From contig PAYI01000019.1 in NCBI GenBank assembly GCA_002714815.1, positions 16,012-21,294 of the forward strand: a DNA stretch of 5,283 bases, written 5' to 3'. The position numbers were made by a program, and so were the translations under genes. This document shows positions 1 to 5,283 of the stretch, piece after piece (position 1 is the stretch's first letter; every line of letters begins with the position of its first letter). Below the pieces are notes generated by a model. That model was given only the letters and a program-made list of their open reading frames with translations, was not told the DNA's origin and did not search any database. Source of the stretch: Flavobacteriaceae bacterium. GTDB taxonomy: Bacteria; Bacteroidota; Bacteroidia; Flavobacteriales; Flavobacteriaceae.

Positions 1-630
1 TTCATTTCCTGTGAAACTAATTTCTTTAATCTTTATCCTTTGTCCTTTGTCAACATTCACAACCATTTTGAAAGAATTTGTTCCAATAGTATCTTTGATT
101 GTATTTAATGAAACCTTTGTGTCTAAAAACCCTTCTTTGCGATATTTATTTATTATGTAATTTTTAGTATTAGTTAAAAAACTTTCAGATAGCTTTTTTC
201 CTGCTATAAGTTCTGTATCCTTGATTAATGATTCTGTACTTCCTTTCTTCAAACCATTAATTTTAACATCAGTGAGTGTCGGTAGTTCTTTAATCTCAAT
301 TTCTAATGAAATATTATTATTTTCAACTTTAGTGACAAAGATATTTATGTCACTAAATAACTCTAAAGTCCAGAGCTTATTAATTACAGCACTTACTTCT
401 TCTCCAGGCACTTTAATTTTTTGCCCCTTTCTTAATCCACTATAAGAAATCACTGTTTGCTCGTTAAAAGTTTTGATTCCACTTACGCTGATAGAGTCAA
501 GTAAATATGATTTGCCTTTTACAAAACCACCAATTTGCGCCTGTGAAAGGTTTCCAAATAAGAATACCAATCCTATGATTAAAATTCTGTACAGAATTTT
601 AAAAAGTGACTTGTTCGCTCGTTTTTCCAA
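1..630 (-). CDS. bamA: Outer membrane protein assembly factor BamA, N-terminal part (runs off left edge)
   Basis: BamA is the essential outer-membrane protein that folds and inserts beta-barrel proteins; its periplasmic POTRA domains take substrates before the C-terminal barrel. Only about 210 residues are in the window. Residues 1-31 form a signal peptide: a basic start (MEKRANK), a hydrophobic core (ILIIGLVFLFG) and a likely cut after SQA. POTRA 1 covers about 43-114 (SISVSGIKTFNEQTV, then LFSDINIFV), POTRA 2 about 118-195 (LTDVKINGLKKGS, then YRKEGFLDTKV), and POTRA 3 begins near 198 (IKEISFTGNE). The remaining POTRA domains and the barrel lie beyond position 1. No ATG exists in frame before the signal peptide, and an in-frame stop lies at 655-657. 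I chose the TTG at 628-630, which gives a normal basic N-terminus and overlaps uppS by 32 nt. The family call is strong; the exact start is less sure. Confidence 0.9.
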   Translation of the reverse strand, partial: MEKRANKSLFKILYRILIIGLVFLFGNLSQAQIGGFVKGKSYLLDSISVSGIKTFNEQTVISYSGLRKGQKIKVPGEEVSAVINKLWTLELFSDINIFVTKVENNNISLEIEIKELPTLTDVKINGLKKGSTESLIKDTELIAGKKLSESFLTNTKNYIINKYRKEGFLDTKVSLNTIKDTIGTNSFKMVVNVDKGQRIKIKEISFTGNE

Positions 631-1318
631 ATCGTCTTTCTCGTTTTCCGTAGTTTAATATTGCATTTTGTAAATCTTCTTTTGTGAAATCAGGCCAAAG
701 AGTTTTTGTGAAATACAATTCCGCATATGCAATATGCCACAAAAGGAAGTTACTGATTCTTTTTTCACCACTGGTTCTAATAAGTAAATCTACAGGTGGT
801 AGGTTTTGCGAGTAAAGATGCTCATTTATAGTGGATTCATCAACTTTTTCAGGGGAAATTATACTATTTTTAACTTTATTAGAAATACATTTTACAGCTT
901 CAACTATTTCCTCCTTCCCTCCGTAATTTAGAGCCAAGGTAAGCACCATACCTTTATTGTTTTTTGTTTTTTCAATTACAAATAACAATTCTTCCTTTAC
1001 TAATTGTGGTAGAGAGTCTAGATTCCCTACAGAGCGCATTTTAATGTTATTTTGAATAAGGCGTAAAAACTCTTTTTTTAGTGAGCTAACCAAAAGCTTC
1101 ATTAACAAATTAACTTCATCTTTTGGCCGATTCCAATTCTCTGTCGAAAAGGCGAAAAGAGTTAAAAACTCAATGTCTTTTCGAGCCGCTTCTTCAACAA
1201 TTTCCCTTACTGTTTTAGCCCCACGATTGTGACCGACAATACGTCTTTTTCCTTGCTTTTTAGCCCAGCGTCCATTACCGTCCATAATAATCGCGATATG
1301 TCTTGGTATTTTGTCCAT
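599..1318 (-). CDS. uppS: Undecaprenyl diphosphate synthase (isoprenyl transferase)
   Basis: This cytosolic cis-prenyltransferase adds isopentenyl diphosphate units to farnesyl diphosphate, making the C55 lipid carrier for peptidoglycan and surface glycans. All family motifs are intact in 239 residues, a normal length: MDGNGRWA at 12-19 with the Mg/diphosphate-binding Asp13; His30 in GHNRGA; FAFSTENWNRP at 55-65; NYGG at 131-134; RTSGEKRISNF at 181-191 with Arg181 and Arg187; AYAE ending in Glu200; and LWPDF at 207-211. Every one of these sits 13 residues before its Escherichia coli counterpart (Asp26, Arg194, Arg200, Glu213), so the core shows no insertion or deletion. The ATG directly follows the stop of the PorG-like gene with no spacer, which argues for translational coupling. 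Its 3' end carries the likely bamA start. A long-chain product is expected from the family and the context; chain length cannot be read from sequence. Confidence 0.97.
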   Translation of the reverse strand: MDKIPRHIAIIMDGNGRWAKKQGKRRIVGHNRGAKTVREIVEEAARKDIEFLTLFAFSTENWNRPKDEVNLLMKLLVSSLKKEFLRLIQNNIKMRSVGNLDSLPQLVKEELLFVIEKTKNNKGMVLTLALNYGGKEEIVEAVKCISNKVKNSIISPEKVDESTINEHLYSQNLPPVDLLIRTSGEKRISNFLLWHIAYAELYFTKTLWPDFTKEDLQNAILNYGKRERRFGKTSEQVTF

Positions 1319-2026
1319 TTATTCCTTACAATAACATGGGAGATCGCCAAAGGTAAATGAAATTGTCAAACCTGTAAAGATATACCAATCATTATTCGAG
1401 ATATTTCCAAATTCAAATGCAGGATTGTATGCAAATTGATTCTCAGGGTTGCTTCCATCGAGATTATCTGTAAGAGAATATCGAGCTCCGATTTCAAAGC
1501 CAATAACAAAAAATGGATTTGGATTAAATTTAAATCCAAGACTAATTGGTATAGCAATTTTTCTGTCTTTCCCATAATTATTATAGATGGGTGAATCTAT
1601 TGAGTTATGAGGTGTAATGTAAAATTGATCGTATCTAAAATAGCCTAGACCATAAAAGATGTATGGTGTAAAACTGAATTCAGGAGCATGTAAATTGAAT
1701 TCTTTTAAGTTAATTTCAATTCCTGCAGTAACTTCTTCAAGAGAATTATTAACCTCATAAGATCTTCTTGAGCGATTAATGTCGTCATTTTTTAACTCGT
1801 TTTCATTCAATTTTGTTAGCATTAAACCACCTCTTAGCGAATAGCGATCGGTAATATTCCATCTGTAAAGAACCCCGTAGGCAAATTCATTTGGATTTAA
1901 ATAACGATTAGATCCAATATCACCAATATAATTACTTCCTCCAACAAAAACTCCTATTTCATGAAATTGAGCTGAGGCAATAGTTATAATAAAAAAGCAG
2001 ACTATAAAATAAACTTTTTTGTACAT
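1319..2026 (-). CDS. DUF6089 family outer-membrane protein, PorG-like
   Basis: This 235-residue protein is probably exported and forms a small outer-membrane beta-barrel. Residues 1-19 are a signal peptide (MYKK, then a hydrophobic stretch, cut after ASA). The mature protein opens with HEIGVFVGGSNYIGDIG and then RYLNPNEFAYGVLYRW, the hallmark of DUF6089. The rest alternates aromatic and polar residues as in barrel strands, for example FTPYIFYGLGYFRYD (119-133) and a final strand WYIFTGLTISFTFG. The C-terminus is LPCYCKE, with Cys231 and Cys233. The family includes Porphyromonas gingivalis PorG, an outer-membrane protein needed for type IX secretion, and as I recall porG there also lies next to uppS and bamA. 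A role in type IX secretion or outer-membrane assembly is therefore inferred, not shown. The gene follows nadK after 60 bp and abuts uppS. I saw no clear promoter of its own, so it is probably read from upstream of nadK. Confidence 0.87.
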   Translation of the reverse strand: MYKKVYFIVCFFIITIASAQFHEIGVFVGGSNYIGDIGSNRYLNPNEFAYGVLYRWNITDRYSLRGGLMLTKLNENELKNDDINRSRRSYEVNNSLEEVTAGIEINLKEFNLHAPEFSFTPYIFYGLGYFRYDQFYITPHNSIDSPIYNNYGKDRKIAIPISLGFKFNPNPFFVIGFEIGARYSLTDNLDGSNPENQFAYNPAFEFGNISNNDWYIFTGLTISFTFGDLPCYCKE

Positions 2027-2086
2027 CAGTTTGAACTAAGGGGAAACCGTAGTTTTTTGTCTTATATAAACCGAAAAAGCCTAATT

Positions 2087-2968
2087 TTATTGTATATTTC
2101 TTGAATCGTGACCCCAAAAAAGTTTTTCTCTAAGGGTATCAAAAAATAAAGTATTGTCTAATTGTACAGTTACTGCATTGAATTTAGCTTTTTTAATATA
2201 GATGTCATTTCCATTTTCGAGAGTAAAAATTCTAGAATCTAATGATAGCAGATGTGTTTTTCCTCTCCCTTTAACTGAAATTTTGAAAGTGGTTTCCTCT
2301 GGAACAATTAAAGGACGCATATTGATATTGTGAGGAGCTATAGGATTTACGATTAGACATTTAGAAGAAGGAGAAACAATAGGTCCTCCACTACTTAGAG
2401 AATATCCTGTAGAACCTGTGGGTGTTGCAATTATTAATCCATCTGACCAGTAGGTAGTTAAAAATTTGCGGTCTAAATTAGCATCAATACTCAACATTGA
2501 GGTTGTATTTTTTCTATTGATTGTTACTTCATTTAGAGCATAACCAAAATCTTCTAAAGCTGGAGTTTGTTCATCTGTATAAACCTCTAGTAATGAACGC
2601 TCTATATAATTATAATTTCCTTTAAAAAATAAATCCAGTCCTTCCTTAAGGGTTTCACGTTTAATTGTAGTGAGAAAACCTAATTTACCAGCATTAATGC
2701 CTAGAATTGGAATTTTGGAATCACGAATGACGGAAATAGACCTTAAAAGTGTACCATCTCCACCTACAGAGAACAAAAAATCTACTTTTTCTCTCAATAC
2801 AGTATCATCTCTAAAATAGGAGTATTTATCGGCTTGTGATCCGATATGTTTTTTTAATCTGTCGACCAGAACAAATTGGTGATTATTAGTGTTAAGGTAA
2901 TCAATCACTGATTTTATGTAAGTAATCGAAGTAGGTGAATAAAAAGCAGTGTAAATAGCTATATACAT
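2087..2968 (-). CDS. nadK: NAD kinase
   Basis: NAD kinase phosphorylates NAD+ with ATP (or polyphosphate in some bacteria) to NADP+, the only route to the NADP pool; it is cytosolic. The protein has 293 residues, normal for the family. The N-terminal nucleotide-binding domain carries SVGGDGTLL at 67-75 with the catalytic Asp71, followed by GINAGKLGFLT at 90-100. The C-terminal domain carries LNEVTI at 145-150 (the Asn-Glu pair that contacts NAD), then SDGLIIATPTGSTGYSLSSG at 175-194, PHNINMRPL at 212-220 and LSLDSR at 241-246. The tail KLFWGHDSRN is, from memory, typical of flavobacterial NadK. The ATG at 2966-2968 is preceded by a candidate promoter that would leave a leader of only about a dozen bases. 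It heads the minus-strand envelope block; no catalytic residue looks changed. Confidence 0.97.
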   Translation of the reverse strand: MYIAIYTAFYSPTSITYIKSVIDYLNTNNHQFVLVDRLKKHIGSQADKYSYFRDDTVLREKVDFLFSVGGDGTLLRSISVIRDSKIPILGINAGKLGFLTTIKRETLKEGLDLFFKGNYNYIERSLLEVYTDEQTPALEDFGYALNEVTINRKNTTSMLSIDANLDRKFLTTYWSDGLIIATPTGSTGYSLSSGGPIVSPSSKCLIVNPIAPHNINMRPLIVPEETTFKISVKGRGKTHLLSLDSRIFTLENGNDIYIKKAKFNAVTVQLDNTLFFDTLREKLFWGHDSRNIQ

Positions 2969-2985
2969 GATGTCGATTCTTGTTG

Positions 2986-2993
2986 TAAAGGTA
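2986..2993 (-). promoter_or_regulatory. Candidate -7 element for nadK
   Basis: On the minus strand the octamer TACCTTTA matches seven of eight positions of the Bacteroidetes -7 consensus TAnnTTTG. It lies 17 bp before the nadK start codon. No convincing TTG -33 element is seen 17-23 bp further upstream, so this rests mainly on the octamer and its position. Confidence 0.38.
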
Positions 2994-3078
2994 CAAAACT
3001 CAGGAGAATGTTATTTTTTTATGAAAAAATTAATAGCTTGTAATATGATATTTTTTTTTTAGTTTCATTATAAGGCAA

Positions 3079-3086
3079 TACTTTTG
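3079..3086 (+). promoter_or_regulatory. Candidate -7 element for pdxJ
   Basis: TACTTTTG is a full match to the Bacteroidetes -7 consensus TAnnTTTG and lies 11 bp before the pdxJ start, so transcripts would have almost no leader. The expected -33 TTG is missing; a T-rich tract ending at 3060 occupies that place. The same octamer precedes the acetyltransferase gene at 4656-4663, which raises confidence somewhat. Confidence 0.45.
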
Positions 3087-3097
3087 AAAAAAAAGCA

Positions 3098-3814
3098 ATG
3101 ACCTCTTTAAGTGTAAACATAAATAAAGTAGCAACCCTTCGAAATTCAAGAGGAGATAATATGCCAAATTTGTTAGAAGTAGCAAAGGATTTACAAGTAT
3201 TTGGAGCGCAAGGTATAACTATTCACCCCAGACCTGATCAACGCCATATTCGCTATTCGGACGCTCGGAATTTACCTCAAGTATTAACTACTGAATATAA
3301 TATTGAAGGAAACCCAATACCAAAATTCATTGAATTAGTGCTTGATGTTATGCCCACTCAAGTTACCTTGGTTCCTGATGCTGAAGATGCACTTACATCA
3401 AACTCAGGATGGGATACCATAAAACATAAAGATTACCTTAAAAAAATAATTGATCAATTTAAAGCTAAAGGAATTCGAACATCGATTTTTTTAGATCCAG
3501 AAATTTCGATGGTTGAAGCCGCTTTAGATACTGGGACTGACAGAATTGAGCTTTACACAGAAAACTATGCAAAAACTTTCAATATTAATAAAGAGGAGGC
3601 GATAGCTCCTTATATAGCTGCAGCTGAAAAATCTAGACAATTAGGAATTGGACTTAATGCTGGACATGATTTAAGTCTTGAAAACCTAAGTTATTTTGCC
3701 CAAAACATTCCTGATTTATTAGAAGTTTCTATTGGTCACGCGCTTATATGTGAAAGTCTTTATTTGGGATTTGAAAATGTTGTTCCTATGTACCTTCAAC
3801 GTTTGACAAATTGA
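3098..3814 (+). CDS. pdxJ: Pyridoxine 5'-phosphate synthase
   Basis: PdxJ makes pyridoxine 5'-phosphate, the last carbon-skeleton step of the DXP-dependent vitamin B6 pathway, by condensing 1-deoxy-D-xylulose 5-phosphate with 3-amino-2-oxopropyl phosphate. It is a cytosolic TIM-barrel enzyme. The 238 residues are full length. Visible motifs are SVNINKVATLRNSRG at 5-19; TIHPRPDQRHIR at 41-52 with His43, Arg45 and His50; Glu70; LVPD at 91-94; IELYTE at 150-155 with Glu151; GLNAGHDL at 185-192 with His190; and EVSIGHALI at 209-217. These match the E. coli catalytic and phosphate-binding residues (His45, Arg47, Glu72, Glu153, His193) at offsets of two to three. The ATG follows an A-rich stretch with no Shine-Dalgarno sequence, as is usual in Flavobacteriia. 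The stop codon overlaps the start of the downstream hydrolase, so the two are probably made together. Confidence 0.97.
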   Translation: MTSLSVNINKVATLRNSRGDNMPNLLEVAKDLQVFGAQGITIHPRPDQRHIRYSDARNLPQVLTTEYNIEGNPIPKFIELVLDVMPTQVTLVPDAEDALTSNSGWDTIKHKDYLKKIIDQFKAKGIRTSIFLDPEISMVEAALDTGTDRIELYTENYAKTFNINKEEAIAPYIAAAEKSRQLGIGLNAGHDLSLENLSYFAQNIPDLLEVSIGHALICESLYLGFENVVPMYLQRLTN

Positions 3815-4596
3815 ATATTCTACACAGTGTAATTGTTGGAAAGAGAGGAGAAGATTTAATTATACTCCATGGCTTTCTAGGAATGGGAGACAACTGGAAA
3901 ACATACGCTAATGGTTTGTCAGTTTTAGGTTACCGAGTACATCTTATAGATCAAAGAAACCATGGTAAAAGTTTTTGGAGTAATGATTTCTCTTATTCTA
4001 TAATGGCTGAAGATATTGTAGCCTATTGTAAAACTCACAGTCTTGAGAAGATATTGGTTTTAGGTCATTCAATGGGAGGAAAGACAGCCATGTATCTTGC
4101 TTGTTATCATTCTGAGCTTATTAAGGCATTTATTATAGCAGATATAGCTCCAAAAAAATACCAGCCACGTCACCAAAAAATATTAAATGGGCTATCTCAA
4201 TTAGATTTTGGTCAAATTACTTCTAGAGCTATTGCAGAGCAGCAATTGTCAAATTGGGTAAAAGATGCCTCTACTAGAAAGTTTTTGCTCAAAAATCTTT
4301 ATTGGTTGGAGCCAGGGAAATTAGGATTGAGAATTAATATTGATGTCCTTAAAAATGTGAGTGAAGCTATTGGTTTAGGGCTTGATTCTGAAGCTAAATC
4401 TGATGTGCCATGTTTGTTTCTTAAAGGTGAGAATTCGGATTATATTTTAGACTCTGACGGACCTATTATCAAATATCATTTCCCTAATTCATCACAAGCA
4501 TCAATACCTAAAGTTGGCCATTGGCTGCATGCTGAAAGCCCAAAAGAATTTTTTAAAATCACTTCCCATTGGTTGAGTAACAACATTAATTTTTAA
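3811..4596 (+). CDS. Alpha/beta-fold hydrolase, YbfF/ABHD11-like esterase
   Basis: This is a cytosolic serine hydrolase of 261 residues with no signal peptide. It shows the alpha/beta-hydrolase fold in order: an oxyanion-loop motif LHGFLGMGDNW at 19-29, IDQRNHGKS at 46-54, the nucleophile elbow GHSMGGK at 85-91 with Ser87, IADIAP at 109-114 with Asp111 as a possible acid residue, FLKGENSDYI at 203-212, and VGHWLH at 235-240 with His237 as the catalytic base. The pattern resembles the YbfF/ABHD11 group, acyl esterases of uncertain natural substrate. The start is a TTG at 3811-3813 whose TTGA overlaps the TGA stop of pdxJ by four bases; no in-frame ATG occurs before the conserved LHGFLG motif, and the in-frame codons just upstream would run inside pdxJ. 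Coupling to pdxJ is likely. A link to vitamin B6 chemistry is possible but nothing in the sequence proves it. Confidence 0.9.
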   Translation: MNILHSVIVGKRGEDLIILHGFLGMGDNWKTYANGLSVLGYRVHLIDQRNHGKSFWSNDFSYSIMAEDIVAYCKTHSLEKILVLGHSMGGKTAMYLACYHSELIKAFIIADIAPKKYQPRHQKILNGLSQLDFGQITSRAIAEQQLSNWVKDASTRKFLLKNLYWLEPGKLGLRINIDVLKNVSEAIGLGLDSEAKSDVPCLFLKGENSDYILDSDGPIIKYHFPNSSQASIPKVGHWLHAESPKEFFKITSHWLSNNINF

Positions 4597-4635
4597 CATC
4601 TTAAAGAAAATTGTGATATTTATTTAGGTTTGAGG

Positions 4636-4663
4636 TTGTAAAATATTCTTATTTATACTTTTG
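4636..4663 (+). promoter_or_regulatory. Candidate promoter for the acetyltransferase-lysC unit
   Basis: A TTG at 4636-4638 and a TACTTTTG octamer at 4656-4663 are separated by 17 bp, matching the Bacteroidetes -33/-7 arrangement. A second possible -33 (TTTG at 4629-4632) gives a 23-bp spacer. The octamer ends 8 bp before the first possible ATG (4672) and 17 bp before the second (4681). This is the best promoter in the window. Confidence 0.6.
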
Positions 4664-4680
4664 CAGCTTAAATGTATTTT

Positions 4681-5166
4681 ATGAAGACAATTATTCGAAA
4701 AGCAGAAAGTACCGATTGCAAAGCAATTCTTAATTTAATAAAAGAGTTAGCAGTTTTTGAAAAGGAGTCAGAAAGTGTTAGTCTAAATGTATCAGACATA
4801 CAAAATCACGGTTTTGGGATAAAGCCATTATTTGAATGTCTAGTTGCTGAAGTAAATAAACAAGTAATTGGGATGGCCCTATATTATCAACGATATTCTA
4901 CTTGGAAAGGACCTACTTTTCACCTTGAAGATTTGATTGTTTCAGGAAAATATAAGGGAAACGGCATCGGGACAAAATTATATTCAGCATTTATCCAAAA
5001 GTCCTATGAAGCAGGAGTAGAGCGAATTGAATGGAACGTTTTAGATTGGAATAGTCCAGCGGTAAATTTCTATAATAATAGTGGAGCTAGAGTTTTAAAG
5101 GATTGGAGAACAGTACAAATGCATCGGTATGAAATGAAAAAATATTTAGACTCACTACAAAATTAA
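4681..5166 (+). CDS. GNAT family N-acetyltransferase, spermidine/spermine acetyltransferase (SSAT)-like
   Basis: This 161-residue cytosolic enzyme transfers an acetyl group from acetyl-CoA to an amine. It opens with IIRKAESTDCKAILNLIKEL at 4-23 and has FHLEDLIV at 80-87, the acetyl-CoA loop KYKGNGIG at 90-97, and EWNVLDWNSPAVNFYNNSGA at 117-136 with Tyr131 as likely general acid. The order and wording of these blocks closely follow animal SSAT and thialysine acetyltransferases, including CLVAEV (53-58) and the LED triplet. The substrate may be a polyamine or a lysine-like diamine, but the sequence does not settle this. Two in-frame ATGs exist, at 4672 and 4681. I prefer 4681 because it aligns with the family N-terminus and leaves a short leader after the promoter; the upstream choice adds only MYF. 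The stop is 7 bp before lysC, so the two are probably cotranscribed. Confidence 0.9.
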   Translation: MKTIIRKAESTDCKAILNLIKELAVFEKESESVSLNVSDIQNHGFGIKPLFECLVAEVNKQVIGMALYYQRYSTWKGPTFHLEDLIVSGKYKGNGIGTKLYSAFIQKSYEAGVERIEWNVLDWNSPAVNFYNNSGARVLKDWRTVQMHRYEMKKYLDSLQN

Positions 5167-5173
5167 ATCATTC

Positions 5174-5283
5174 ATGAAAGTATTTAAATTTGGTGGAGCG
5201 TCTATAAAAGATTCGGCAGGGGTTAAAAACCTTTTATCCGTATTGAATACAGTAGGTTATAAAGACACCTTAATAGTAGTGTC
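5174..5283 (+). CDS. lysC: Aspartate kinase, N-terminal fragment (runs off right edge)
   Basis: Aspartate kinase phosphorylates L-aspartate with ATP to 4-phospho-L-aspartate, the first step towards lysine, threonine, methionine and diaminopimelate. Only 36 codons are visible. They begin MKVFKFGGAS, the N-terminal nucleotide-binding motif of the amino-acid kinase fold (KFGG at 5-8), and continue with a VKNLLSVL helix and the strand DTLIVVS. The ACT domains that would show feedback control, and any fusion to homoserine dehydrogenase, lie outside the window. The short MKVFKFGGAS start is typical of monofunctional Bacteroidota enzymes. The gene follows the acetyltransferase after 7 bp with no promoter or Shine-Dalgarno sequence, indicating one transcript. 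Confidence 0.88.
   Translation, partial: MKVFKFGGASIKDSAGVKNLLSVLNTVGYKDTLIVV

Larger units (their letters stand above)
2969..3097. other. Divergent intergenic region between nadK and pdxJ
   Basis: These 129 bp are very AT-rich and separate the two outward-facing gene blocks. They hold candidate promoter elements for both directions (2986-2993 minus, 3079-3086 plus), a run of ten T at 3051-3060, and a 7-bp A/T inverted repeat with a 4-nt loop (3013-3019 and 3024-3030). A 17-codon plus-strand ORF (3021-3074) encodes a peptide with one basic pair followed by a hydrophobic stretch. I see no tRNA, operator or riboswitch. Confidence 0.6.

Noticed and set aside
221..658. Two plus-strand open frames (221-445 and 473-658)
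   Set aside because: Both lie opposite bamA and the uppS 3' end. Their translations show no recognisable domain, while the minus strand reads cleanly as signal peptide and POTRA domains.
1366..1575. Minus-strand open frame of 69 codons inside the PorG-like gene
   Set aside because: It is an alternative frame of a well-supported gene and has no motif or initiation signal of its own.
2027..2086. Possible promoter or terminator between nadK and the PorG-like gene
   Set aside because: The minus strand has TACGGTTT, which has the wrong internal spacing for TAnnTTTG. The repeated AAACCG hexamers are direct rather than inverted, so they form no hairpin.
3013..3030. Inverted repeat ATTTTTT / AAAAAAT as a terminator or operator
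   Set aside because: The stem is seven A/T pairs only, too weak for a terminator, and such repeats are expected by chance in DNA this AT-rich. No gene ends into it.
4597..4655. Terminator after the hydrolase gene
   Set aside because: No GC-bearing stem followed by a T run is visible; read-through into the acetyltransferase gene cannot be excluded.
1..5283. Mobile element, CRISPR array, tRNA/rRNA, phage, defence or biosynthetic cluster
   Set aside because: Every coding stretch is a recognisable housekeeping or envelope gene, intergenic gaps are short, and no repeat array, transposase, integrase or compositional break was seen.

Overview
The window is ordinary core-genome DNA from a low-GC member of the Bacteroidota, most likely the class Flavobacteriia. 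Three things point there: the gene order nadK - DUF6089/PorG-like - uppS - bamA, the near absence of Shine-Dalgarno sequences, and promoter elements of the Bacteroidetes type (TAnnTTTG). All gene calls rest on reading family motifs by eye; no search was run.

The layout is two divergent blocks around a 129-bp AT-rich intergenic region (2969-3097). On the minus strand, reading leftwards, are NAD kinase (nadK), a DUF6089/PorG-like outer-membrane protein, undecaprenyl diphosphate synthase (uppS), and the N-terminal part of the outer-membrane assembly protein BamA, which runs off the left edge. The last three are packed tightly: the PorG-like stop abuts the uppS start, and bamA appears to start at a TTG inside the 3' end of uppS. 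On the plus strand are pyridoxine 5'-phosphate synthase (pdxJ), an alpha/beta hydrolase that starts at a TTG overlapping the pdxJ stop, a GNAT acetyltransferase of the spermidine/spermine acetyltransferase type behind its own promoter, and the first 36 codons of an aspartate kinase (lysC) that runs off the right edge.

Functionally, the left block joins NADP supply to envelope construction: a lipid carrier for cell-wall and surface glycans, outer-membrane protein insertion, and a protein family tied to type IX secretion. The right block joins vitamin B6 synthesis with a coupled esterase-like hydrolase, then a separate unit for a small-molecule acetyltransferase and the first step of the aspartate amino-acid family.

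I found no mobile element, CRISPR array, RNA gene, phage gene or defence system, and no evidence of a new biological system. The points worth a second look are modest: two TTG starts at overlapping gene junctions, shared promoter octamers with very short leaders, a 17-codon hydrophobic micro-ORF carrying a T10 tract between nadK and pdxJ, an apparently missing CBS-domain gene at that spot, and the pairing of an SSAT-like acetyltransferase with aspartate kinase.
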